NCBI GenBank assembly: GCA_949280095.1
Contig: CASDHD010000004.1
Span: forward strand, 1 to 27,573
Reading direction: 5' to 3'
Length of the DNA: 27,573 nt
DNA from: an uncultured Bacilli bacterium
GTDB taxonomy: Bacteria > Bacillota_I > Bacilli_A > RF39 > UBA660
Under the pieces are notes generated by a model. That model had not been told where the DNA came from. It saw only the letters and a list, made by a program, of their open reading frames with translations, and did not search any database. Positions within the stretch are counted from its first letter, which is position 1; each line of letters starts with the position of its first letter. Shown in pieces: positions 6,807 to 13,670 of this stretch. The position numbers and the translations under genes are program-made.

Positions 6807-9349
6807 TGAATGTTTTAAAGAAATTAACGAAAAGAAATTTGACATTAAACAAAAAGAGAACGATTGTTACGATTATTGGCATTATTTTGTCCACCGCCTT
6901 AATTGTTTGTGTATCAGGAATGGTGACTAGTTTTCAAAAAACATTGATTAATGATGCCATTCGAGAAGATGGATATTATCATGTAGAAGTAAAAGATATG
7001 AAAAAAGAAGATGTCTTAGCTTTGGAAAATAATAGGGACATTAAAGATTATTATTACAGTAGTGAAATTGGTTATGCCACGTTTCCTTCTAATAATAAGT
7101 TTAAACCATACCTTTATATAACAGCTTATAATGAAGGTGCTTTGCATAATTTGAGCTTAAAATTAAAGGAAGGAAGACTTCCAGAAAATAATACAGAAAT
7201 TGTGATTTCTACCCATGCAATAGACGGCGGAGACTTTAAAGAGAAAATCGGAGACACAATCACTTTGCAAGTTGGAATTCGTGCATTTATAGAAGATGGA
7301 AAAACGTATACTCTAAATCAAAATAATCCTTTAGTCACAGAAACTGAAGAAAGAGAAAATGGGGATTTATATGAAAAGAGCATGGAAACTTTTGTACCTA
7401 AAAAGGAAGTTACCTATACTATTGTAGGAATCATAGAAAGACCAGGATATGGTGTAGAAGGGTATAGTGCTCCAGGATATACTTGTATTACCTATACGGA
7501 TGAAATCCATGACGTAGCAAACGCATTTATTTTATTCAATAGCGCAAAAGGATACACTGGAAAAACACAAAATATAGTGGGTACTACTTACGATTATGAC
7601 TATAATTCTAGCTATTTACGTTGGCTTGGAGTTACGGATAGTGAAACGATGGGGGCGTTATATTTAGTTGCTGCGGTCGTAATTGGAATTATCATTGTAT
7701 CTAGTGTCTTTGTTATTAAAAATAGTTTTGCTATTTCGATTACTGAAAAATTCAAAATGTATGGTATGCTAAGAAGTGTAGGAGCAACTAGTAAACAAAT
7801 TAAGAAAAATGTATTGTATGAAGGTCTTGTTTTAGGTCTTATTGCGATACCTATTGGAATTCTTTGTGGAGTGATTGCTATCGTTACCCTTGTATTTTTA
7901 ATCAACTTTATTTTAGGAGAATACCTAGCAGATATAAATTTTGTATACAGTATTCCACTTACACCTATTTTACTATCCATCGTTTTAGCAAGTGTAACCA
8001 TTTATTTATCCACCATATTTATTGCCAAGAAAGCAGGGCGTATTTCTGCTATCGATGCTATACGTAGCAATAACGATATTAAAATCAAAAGTAAAAAATT
8101 AAAAACTCCATTTTGGGTAAAAAAGATATTCAAAACAGGAGGAGTCATTGCCTATAAGAATTTAAAACGAAACAAAAAGAAATATCGAACCACTGTTATT
8201 TCAATTGTAGTTAGTGTTTTTGTCTTTATCTCTTTATCTTCTTTCATCGACTTTGGATTTAAAATGGCAGGAGTTTATTATACAGATATGGATTACAATA
8301 TGTATATTTATTCAAACGGAGCAAGAATGGAAGAAAGAGACGATGCATTTAAACAAATCGCAGGCTTTGATTTAGTCGAACGTTCTACCATTTTAAGAGA
8401 AGACTCGCTTTTGATAAATAAAAATATGATTTCTGATTATGGGGAAGAAATAAGTCGTCTTTATGGAATGGAAAATGAAGATTGGAACATTAGTATTATT
8501 GCTTTAGGAGAACAAGAATACAATCGTTATTTAAAAGATATCGGGGTTTCATCTAATCAAGAAGTAGGAATTTTACTCGATGAATTTAAAGAAAATATTA
8601 ATAAAAAGAATTATATAGGAAATATTTATCAATTGAAAAATAATGATATTTTGGAAGGTACAAAAATAGAAACAGAAGAAACGTTTAAAATAGAAATTGT
8701 TCGCAGTGATAAAAGACCAATGGGATTAGAACGAAGTTATTCTTTTGGGGGATACCTTATTGTTAGTGATAAAATATTTGATGAAAACTTTGAAAGCAAG
8801 TACACTTCTATGTACGTGAGTGCCAAGGATACTAAAAAACTAGAAAATCGTATAGATGAACTTGCCAAAGAAAATAATAATTTTAAAAATATTGGATATA
8901 CCAACTATGAAGATGAAGTAAAAGAACAAAATGCTATGGTATTAATCGTATCTATTTTCTTATATGGATTTATTACTGTCATTAGTTTAATTGGCATAAC
9001 AAATATTTTTAATACGATTACTACCAACATGAATTTAAGAAGTAAGGAATTTGCTATGCTAAAAAGTATTGGTATGACGAAACGTGAATTCAATCGAATG
9101 ATTCGTTTAGAAAGTATCTTTTATGGTTTAAAATCTTTACTATTTGGGATTCCATTAGGACTGGTTGGCTCTTACTTAATTTACCAAGCATTCAAAAGCG
9201 GACTAGAATTTAGTTATAAGTTACCGATAAAATCATTAATTATTGTTGTAGTCTTTGTAAGTATCATCATTGGTATTATTATGAAATACTCACTATCCAA
9301 AATTAACAAACAAAATATTATGGAAACGATACGAAACGATAATATTTAA
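6806..9349 (+). CDS. FtsX/MacB-type ABC permease, two extracytoplasmic domains
   Basis: 847 residues. Topology read from hydrophobicity: TM1 at about 19-40, a large outer domain at 41-280, TM2-4 at about 282-408 (first FtsX core, with GMLRSVGATSKQIKKNV), TM5 at about 462-482, a second outer domain to about 705, then three more TMs to the end (second FtsX core, with AMLKSIGMTKREFNRMI). This is the duplicated 4+4 TM arrangement, unlike BceB, which has about 10 TMs and one outer domain. Such permeases act as mechanotransmission exporters with a small cytoplasmic ATPase, here the upstream gene. The substrate is unknown. The start overlaps the ATPase stop, and a terminator follows at 9383. Confidence 0.9.
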   Translation: MNVLKKLTKRNLTLNKKRTIVTIIGIILSTALIVCVSGMVTSFQKTLINDAIREDGYYHVEVKDMKKEDVLALENNRDIKDYYYSSEIGYATFPSNNKFKPYLYITAYNEGALHNLSLKLKEGRLPENNTEIVISTHAIDGGDFKEKIGDTITLQVGIRAFIEDGKTYTLNQNNPLVTETEERENGDLYEKSMETFVPKKEVTYTIVGIIERPGYGVEGYSAPGYTCITYTDEIHDVANAFILFNSAKGYTGKTQNIVGTTYDYDYNSSYLRWLGVTDSETMGALYLVAAVVIGIIIVSSVFVIKNSFAISITEKFKMYGMLRSVGATSKQIKKNVLYEGLVLGLIAIPIGILCGVIAIVTLVFLINFILGEYLADINFVYSIPLTPILLSIVLASVTIYLSTIFIAKKAGRISAIDAIRSNNDIKIKSKKLKTPFWVKKIFKTGGVIAYKNLKRNKKKYRTTVISIVVSVFVFISLSSFIDFGFKMAGVYYTDMDYNMYIYSNGARMEERDDAFKQIAGFDLVERSTILREDSLLINKNMISDYGEEISRLYGMENEDWNISIIALGEQEYNRYLKDIGVSSNQEVGILLDEFKENINKKNYIGNIYQLKNNDILEGTKIETEETFKIEIVRSDKRPMGLERSYSFGGYLIVSDKIFDENFESKYTSMYVSAKDTKKLENRIDELAKENNNFKNIGYTNYEDEVKEQNAMVLIVSIFLYGFITVISLIGITNIFNTITTNMNLRSKEFAMLKSIGMTKREFNRMIRLESIFYGLKSLLFGIPLGLVGSYLIYQAFKSGLEFSYKLPIKSLIIVVVFVSIIIGIIMKYSLSKINKQNIMETIRNDNI

Positions 9350-9382
9350 AAAAGAATGAAATTCTTCTAATTTTAGAAAAGT

Positions 9383-9415
9383 AAGGCTCAATTTAGTGAA
9401 TTGGGCTTTCTTTTT
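9383..9415 (+). terminator. Rho-independent terminator of the ABC operon
   Basis: AAGGCTCAATT and AATTGGGCTTT pair over 11 bp (two G-U) around TAGTG, followed by TTTTT. Confidence 0.8.
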
Positions 9416-9512
9416 GGTTATTTGTGGTATCCAATTGGGTAATAAGCGCATTAATTTAGGAAATTTGTAATTTGTATTTTCTTTTTTTCTATTTTATAGT
9501 GAATTGTGAGAC

Positions 9513-9541
9513 ACCAAAAGATTTGGTCTTGCCACAAATCT
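9513..9541 (+). promoter_or_regulatory. Mutually exclusive hairpins in the leader of a small ORF
   Basis: ACCAAA (9513-9518) can pair with TTTGGT (9522-9527). Alternatively AGATTTG (9519-9525) can pair with CAAATCT (9535-9541). Both use the same central bases, so only one can form at a time. They lie just upstream of the SD at 9550-9556. This resembles the switching leaders of type I toxin mRNAs, which is inference. Confidence 0.4.
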
Positions 9542-9563
9542 ATTTAAATGGAGGAGTGGTCGC

Positions 9564-9659
9564 ATGAAAAAGTTAACACTACAAATCATTATCTTTAGTT
9601 TAGTATTACTTGTCGTAGCGCTAATGGCGATAATAATTCTTTTCATTATCTTCAGGTAA
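9564..9659 (+). CDS. 31-aa hydrophobic peptide, candidate type I toxin
   Basis: ATG 9564 to TAA 9657-9659 encodes 31 residues: a basic start (MKKLTLQ), then an unbroken run of about 23 Ile, Leu, Val, Phe and Ala residues and a single C-terminal Arg. That is the form of a membrane-inserting type I toxin peptide. A strong SD (GGAGGAG) lies 7 bases upstream. The SD-containing segment TTAAATGGA (9544-9552) is perfectly complementary to TCCATTTAA (9702-9710) beyond the stop codon, so the mRNA ends can pair and hide the SD, as in known type I toxin mRNAs. A minus-strand terminator overlaps that 3' region. It does not clearly belong to Fst, TxpA or Ibs by sequence. Alternatives are a leader peptide or a small accessory membrane protein of the flanking ABC-TCS module. 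Confidence 0.5.
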   Translation: MKKLTLQIIIFSLVLLVVALMAIIILFIIFR

Positions 9660-9685
9660 GTAGTGTTTTGGTTGATTTTCGAAAG

Positions 9686-9758
9686 GATTAAAAAAGCACC
9701 ATCCATTTAAGGAAGGTGTTTGCAACGGCAAGCACTTAATCTGAAGTGTCTCGCTAAA
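9686..9758 (-). ncRNA. Candidate antisense RNA to the small ORF 3' region
   Basis: On the minus strand TATTAT (9770-9765) is a possible -10. About 73 bases downstream a terminator hairpin pairs CACC-TCC with GGA-GGTG (one internal mismatch), followed by CTTTTTT at 9696-9690. The RNA between them would carry a hairpin (CACTT/AAGTG) and be fully antisense to the toxin mRNA 3' region that pairs with the SD. The -35 is poor. The existence of this RNA is inference from promoter-like and terminator-like signals. Confidence 0.3.
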
Positions 9759-9841
9759 TTAATGATAATACAGTTTGATGGAAAAGTAAAATTGATTTTT
9801 CTTAAATTCCTAGAATAAATATAGAAAAGTGAAAGAAGGAA

Positions 9842-9850
9842 TGGTATACT
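9842..9850 (+). promoter_or_regulatory. Extended -10 promoter for the response regulator genes
   Basis: TG at 9842-9843, then TATACT at 9845-9850, ahead of the short ORF at 9898 and the response regulator at 10102. No separate promoter is evident closer to the regulator. Confidence 0.5.
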
Positions 9851-9897
9851 TTAAGTAGAAACAGAGTGTAAAAATAAAGTTATGATGGTGAGTAGTT

Positions 9898-10083
9898 GTG
9901 GAAAATATAAAAATCAAAGATTTATCAGAAATTAATATTTATAATTCATTTTTTCATTATACAAATGAACAAAATCTTGTTAGTATTGATATTGTTTTAG
10001 AGTTAGTTAACCTTACTCATTATGATTTAAAAGTTTTAGCACCATTTTTTTATGAATTTTTGAAGTATTACCATTATATTTGA
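9898..10083 (+). CDS. Short ORF, probably the truncated N-terminus of a larger protein
   Basis: 61 residues starting at GTG 9898 with GGTGAG upstream. The first part (KDLSEINIYNSFFHYTNEQN) resembles the N-terminus of larger Firmicute proteins that begin with an F-HYT-x3-NL-x-SI motif, a motif also common at the start of ADP-ribosyltransferase-like domains. The similarity stops after about 30 residues and the rest is short and hydrophobic, so this looks like a remnant left after a deletion. It may still be translated as the first gene of the regulator operon (19 bases separate it from the next ATG). The family assignment is from memory of the pattern and is tentative. Confidence 0.4.
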   Translation: MENIKIKDLSEINIYNSFFHYTNEQNLVSIDIVLELVNLTHYDLKVLAPFFYEFLKYYHYI

Positions 10084-10101
10084 TTTGAAAGGGCAGATGA
10101 T

Positions 10102-10764
10102 ATGAAAACAATACTTTTAGTGGAAGATAATGAGACAATCCGCAAAGGATTAGATTATTTGTTTATCCAAAATGACTTTTTATTACTTTCAGCAGAAAAT
10201 TTGAAAAAAGCTAAAGAATATATTCGCAGTAAATCGTTTGATTTAATCATTTTAGATGTAACACTTCCTGATGGAAATGGTTTTGATTTTTATAAAGAAA
10301 TAAAAAATGAAATTTATGTTCCTGTGATTTTTCTGACAGCAAATGATTTAGAAGATGATATCGTACGAGGATTGGAATTGGGCGCAGTTGATTATATTGT
10401 AAAACCATTTCGAAATCGAGAGTTAATTCTAAGAATTCATAATGCTTTAAAATTTAAGAATGAAGATAAAAGAATTTTACATCTGTTTGATATTCAAATT
10501 GATTTAGATAGTATGCAAGTTATGCGTGAAGGAAAAGAAGTTCTCTTTACTCCATTAGAATATAAAGTATTTTTATTTTTAATTGAAAATGCAGGTCATG
10601 TTGTAACTAGAGAAGCCATTATGGATAAGATTTGGGATTTGGCAGGTAATTATGTGAATGACAATACATTAACAGTTTATATCAAAAGAATTCGTGAAAA
10701 ATTAGGTCGAGATGATGTTATTAAAACGATAAAAGGAATTGGTTATAGGGTGGATCGCGAATGA
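10102..10764 (+). CDS. OmpR/PhoB-family response regulator
   Basis: 220 residues. The N-terminal receiver domain carries the acidic pair E8-D9 (LLVEDNE), phospho-acceptor Asp52 (IILDVTLPDG), Thr79 and Lys101 (VKPF). The C-terminal winged-helix DNA-binding domain (about 125-218) includes FTPLEYKVFLFL and the recognition region ending TIKGIGYRVD. It is phosphorylated by the histidine kinase encoded next, whose ATG overlaps this stop (ATGA). Because it follows an FtsX-type ABC exporter, its likely target is the exporter promoter, where a GTCAC direct repeat with 11-bp spacing is present. Autoregulation is not evident: I see no such repeat ahead of its own operon. Confidence 0.93.
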   Translation: MKTILLVEDNETIRKGLDYLFIQNDFLLLSAENLKKAKEYIRSKSFDLIILDVTLPDGNGFDFYKEIKNEIYVPVIFLTANDLEDDIVRGLELGAVDYIVKPFRNRELILRIHNALKFKNEDKRILHLFDIQIDLDSMQVMREGKEVLFTPLEYKVFLFLIENAGHVVTREAIMDKIWDLAGNYVNDNTLTVYIKRIREKLGRDDVIKTIKGIGYRVDRE

Positions 10765-11969
10765 AAAGTGAAAGAGGAAAGTTATTAGGTTATGCTTTCA
10801 TTTTGGCATGCTTGTTTGGTATTATTACTTTTATTGTTTCATTTACGGAATACGAGGCGTATAAAAAAAGCGTAAATCATTATCTATATGGATTAATTGC
10901 AACTTTACAAGAAAAGTATCCTGATATTACAGAAACTGAAATAATTGAGTTTTTGAACGGAAAAGAAAATGGTCAGTTTCCAGAAGAAATGCGAAAGTAT
11001 GGAATTCAAGAAGAAACCTCTATTTTATATTCTCTTGAAAAAAATTATCATCTTTCTTTAATTTTGAATTTAACACTTATGATTTCTTTTACTTTGTTTT
11101 TTAGCTTTTGTTTTTTTTGGTATTTTGCACGAAAAGAAAAGCATATTAAAGAAATTACTCATTATATGCAAGAAATAAATCGGCGTCATTATTTACTCGG
11201 AATTGAGGATAATGAAGAAGGAGAACTTTCTATATTGCGAAATGAAGTTTATAAAACAACTATTATGCTTCGTGAAGAGAGTGAACGATTGAAAAAAGAA
11301 AAATTAGCTTTGAAAGATTCAATTTCTGATATTTCACATCAATTAAAAACTCCTTTAACCTCCATTTTGATTATGCTTGATAATATTCTTGACAATCCCA
11401 AAATGGATAATGAAACAAAAATGGATTTTATAGCTAATGTACGCCATCAAGTGGAAAGCCTTCATTTTTTATTTATTTCTCTGTTAAAACTTTCGCGTAT
11501 TGAAACAGGAATTATAGTGTTGAAAAAAGAAAAAATCGATTTGGAAAAAATTATATCGAATGCTATACAAAATGTAGAAATATTAAAAGAAGTTAAAAAT
11601 ATAAAAATAAATGTGCTTGTAAAAAATAAAGCTACTTTCATCGGCGATTATCATTGGGAATTGGAAGCCATTACTAATCTTTTAAAGAATGCTATTGAGC
11701 ATTCTAGTGAGCAAGGTAAAGTAGAAATCGAGATTGAAGGTAATTCTATGTATAGTAAACTTTCTATTCAAGATTATGGATGTGGAATGAGTAAAAAAGA
11801 TTTACAAAATATTTTTAAACGTTTTTATAAGGGTGAAAATAGTAGTAGTGACAGTATAGGAATAGGTTTATCTTTAGCAAAGAATATTATCGAGCAAGAT
11901 GGTGGTTTTATTAAAGTGGATTCAAAAGTAGGTAAGGGAACTGTTTTTGAAATACGTTATATGAAATAA
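10761..11969 (+). CDS. Membrane sensor histidine kinase
   Basis: 402 residues. TM1 is at about 9-28 and TM2 at about 98-122, enclosing an outer loop of about 70 residues. This is longer than the few-residue loop of BceS-type intramembrane kinases, so it may sense a ligand directly. A linker follows, then the phospho-accepting His193 (SDISHQLKTPLTS) and an ATPase domain with N box (LLKNAIEHS, N310), G1 box (DYGCGM, 338-343) and G2 box (IGIGLSLAK, 366-374). It autophosphorylates and passes the phosphate to the response regulator whose stop overlaps its start. Together with the upstream ABC exporter it forms an envelope-stress or peptide-response module. Confidence 0.93.
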   Translation: MKSERGKLLGYAFILACLFGIITFIVSFTEYEAYKKSVNHYLYGLIATLQEKYPDITETEIIEFLNGKENGQFPEEMRKYGIQEETSILYSLEKNYHLSLILNLTLMISFTLFFSFCFFWYFARKEKHIKEITHYMQEINRRHYLLGIEDNEEGELSILRNEVYKTTIMLREESERLKKEKLALKDSISDISHQLKTPLTSILIMLDNILDNPKMDNETKMDFIANVRHQVESLHFLFISLLKLSRIETGIIVLKKEKIDLEKIISNAIQNVEILKEVKNIKINVLVKNKATFIGDYHWELEAITNLLKNAIEHSSEQGKVEIEIEGNSMYSKLSIQDYGCGMSKKDLQNIFKRFYKGENSSSDSIGIGLSLAKNIIEQDGGFIKVDSKVGKGTVFEIRYMK

Positions 11970-12029
11970 AATCTTGTTTAAAATACAAAGTTGCTATAAA
12001 ATAACAGATAAGAAAAGAGATGTTTTAGT

Positions 12030-12620
12030 ATGTTGGATTTAAAAAGTGATAAATCGATTATCCTAAGTTTAGGGGATTTAAGGTTATCAGATACAGATTA
12101 TACTTTAAAGAATGATAAAACGATAAATGATTTTCATTATAAACCTATTTCCTCAAGATTAGCATGGGATGATGGTAACTTTGATTTCTATGAAGCCTAT
12201 GAGTGTTTGCTTTCTCGCTTGATAGTTGGAGAAGGAAAAGCAGGAGTAGAGATTTCAAAGGGAAAAAATAAGCTCTTTTATGGATATGGTGCTAATACAT
12301 TTACTTCTAATGCTTCTAATATTGTATTAGGATTTCTAGAAAAAGGATATTCTTATTTTATAAAAGAATGTTTCGATTCAAGTACTATTTATGATGATGA
12401 ACCAGAGTTATCTCAAAGAGGTATTATTCGTATTTCACACTGGAATAGAAAAAATGCCAAATATGAACTATTTGTTACATTTAATATTTATTCTAAAAAA
12501 TTTAAAATTTCAAGAGAAGCCTTTGCGTATTGGGAATTTTTAGAACCAAAAATCGTGGGGTTTCAAGATGCTTTTTGTGAAGAACAATTAAATCAATTGC
12601 GTTTAATAAGAAAAAACTGA
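12030..12620 (+). CDS. Hypothetical protein (196 aa)
   Basis: A soluble protein of 196 residues without signal peptide or membrane segment. It contains LAWDDGNFDFYEAYEC near the start and a Gly/aromatic-rich middle (LFYGYGANTFTSNASN). It has a beta-rich look. I do not recognise the family and no catalytic motif stands out. It begins 60 bases after the kinase stop, with AAGAGATG a few bases upstream as a modest SD, so it may be read with the two-component operon. It is followed directly by a decayed gene. Confidence 0.65.
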   Translation: MLDLKSDKSIILSLGDLRLSDTDYTLKNDKTINDFHYKPISSRLAWDDGNFDFYEAYECLLSRLIVGEGKAGVEISKGKNKLFYGYGANTFTSNASNIVLGFLEKGYSYFIKECFDSSTIYDDEPELSQRGIIRISHWNRKNAKYELFVTFNIYSKKFKISREAFAYWEFLEPKIVGFQDAFCEEQLNQLRLIRKN

Positions 12621-12656
12621 TTTAGAAGACTTAATCAAAAGTTAGGAGGGATTTTG

Positions 12657-13344
12657 GTGAGAAGGATAATTTTAGAAGAAGAATGACGAGAAGCAGCGAT
12701 GATTTGGAGAAGTAGGAATCCAACATTAATGAGTATTCCTCAAAAAGAAGAGATGCCTATTTCAAATGGGAAAATAATTAAAATAGGGGTAAAAATGAGT
12801 AAAATGCGAACTCGTTTAAGTAGTTTAACAGAAGAACAAAAGGAATTTTGGAAAGACTATGGCTTGTAGAAATCAGTAAATATTAAGAAGACAACAAGCA
12901 AAAATGTAAATGTTATACAAGATAGAATTGTCAAAATAGCAACTCAAATTGCAGAGAAATATAATCTTTCTCTTTCAAACATACTTTTTATGTTTGAAAC
13001 TTTAAAAGAATATGAATTATTATATGTTGGTTTAGAAGAAAATTATAAAAAGAAAATCAAAAAAATAGAGCAGTATCAATTTGATGAATGGGATATAGAA
13101 GAAAGTTACTTGCTTGCTCTTTTATTTAAAAGAAACTTTATTACAGCAAAAAAGAAACACTTTTTCTAAGAGAAGTGAGTTACTAAAACAATATATTATA
13201 GATTGGGATGAGTACAGCAAAAAAGAAAAAGAGCAAGAGCAACAAAAACAAGATTTTACCAGAGAAGAAGTAGAATTTATAGATCAAAGTCGTAAAGAAC
13301 CAGATAGTTTGTTATTAAGTTTAAAAAAATCAAATAATAGTTGA
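12657..13344 (+). pseudogene. Decayed gene: two in-frame stops and a frameshift
   Basis: After a strong SD (GGAGGG), GTG 12657 opens a frame that reads protein-like but is cut by TGA at 12684-12686 and TAG at 12867-12869. It then runs on to TAA at 13167-13169. Coding-like sequence continues in the +1 frame (open from about 13099) to 13344. Readable pieces include REAAMIWRSRNPTLM, SLTEEQKEFWKDYGL, IATQIAEKYNLSLSN and KRSELLKQYIIDW. The SLTEEQKEFW segment weakly resembles short repeats in helicase-associated domains, but I cannot assign the parent. The three lesions make this a pseudogene rather than a sequencing artefact. It lies between intact genes and beside a mobile-type SOS operon. Confidence 0.6.
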
Positions 13345-13352
13345 AATTGCAT

Positions 13353-13670
13353 TTATAATATAATTTCTATAATTTGATTAAATAAAATTTTATCCTTGTT
13401 TTCAAGGGTGATTTTTTTATGTGTCGTATTAATTTCCAAAATAGAAGCTGTAATGCTAGTGATGTAACCATTTTTATAAATTTTTAAAGTGATTTCTATT
13501 TGCTCATAAAAGGCTTCTATTAATTTTTCCTCGATTTCTTGTTGCTGTTCCAAAGAAAGGATAGGCTTTTTTATTTTACTTTTTTCGTACAAAATAGAAT
13601 CAATCACTCTTTTATTTTGGGTGAGACTTTCAAAGGGATGCCATTTTATAATTCCTCTATCTTTAAACAT
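13353..13670 (-). CDS. yolD: YolD-like protein
   Basis: 105 residues with the YolD signature at the N-terminus (DRGIIKWHPFESL) and a small beta-rich body. YolD proteins are almost always encoded with a Y-family polymerase, especially on phages and plasmids, and are thought to assist it; the biochemical role is not settled. The ATG at 13670 overlaps the end of the uvrX-like gene by 8 bases and has a perfect SD (AGGAGG). It is the second gene of the SOS operon. Its last codons overlap a hairpin that can act as a plus-strand terminator. Confidence 0.85.
   Translation of the reverse strand: MFKDRGIIKWHPFESLTQNKRVIDSILYEKSKIKKPILSLEQQQEIEEKLIEAFYEQIEITLKIYKNGYITSITASILEINTTHKKITLENKDKILFNQIIEIIL
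13392..13418 (+). terminator. Plus-strand terminator embedded in the yolD 3' coding region
   Basis: ATCCTTG (13392-13398) pairs with CAAGGGT (13403-13409) around TTTT, followed by GA and T7 (13412-13418). It lies inside the minus-strand yolD coding sequence and would stop transcripts coming from the pseudogene side. Confidence 0.55.

Noticed and set aside
7612..8001. A 129-codon minus-strand ORF inside the permease gene
   Set aside because: Antisense to a well-supported permease coding region, with no SD or promoter.
9428..9441. TATCCAATTGGGTA as an operator palindrome
   Set aside because: It is a near-palindrome, but it stands alone without a clear promoter or known regulator. Too weak to list.
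9494..9706. A 70-codon minus-strand ORF opposite the toxin-like ORF
   Set aside because: No SD, an unlikely composition, and it mirrors the plus-strand hydrophobic ORF, which has a strong SD. Kept only as shadow sequence.
12684..12686. TGA read as Trp (recoding or code 4)
   Set aside because: Other genes in the window end in TGA and use TGG for Trp, and this frame also has a TAG and a frameshift, so decay is the simpler reading.
13114..13344. A separate 76-aa gene
   Set aside because: It opens at a TTG without an SD and continues the coding sense of the upstream broken frame, so it is treated as the 3' part of the pseudogene.
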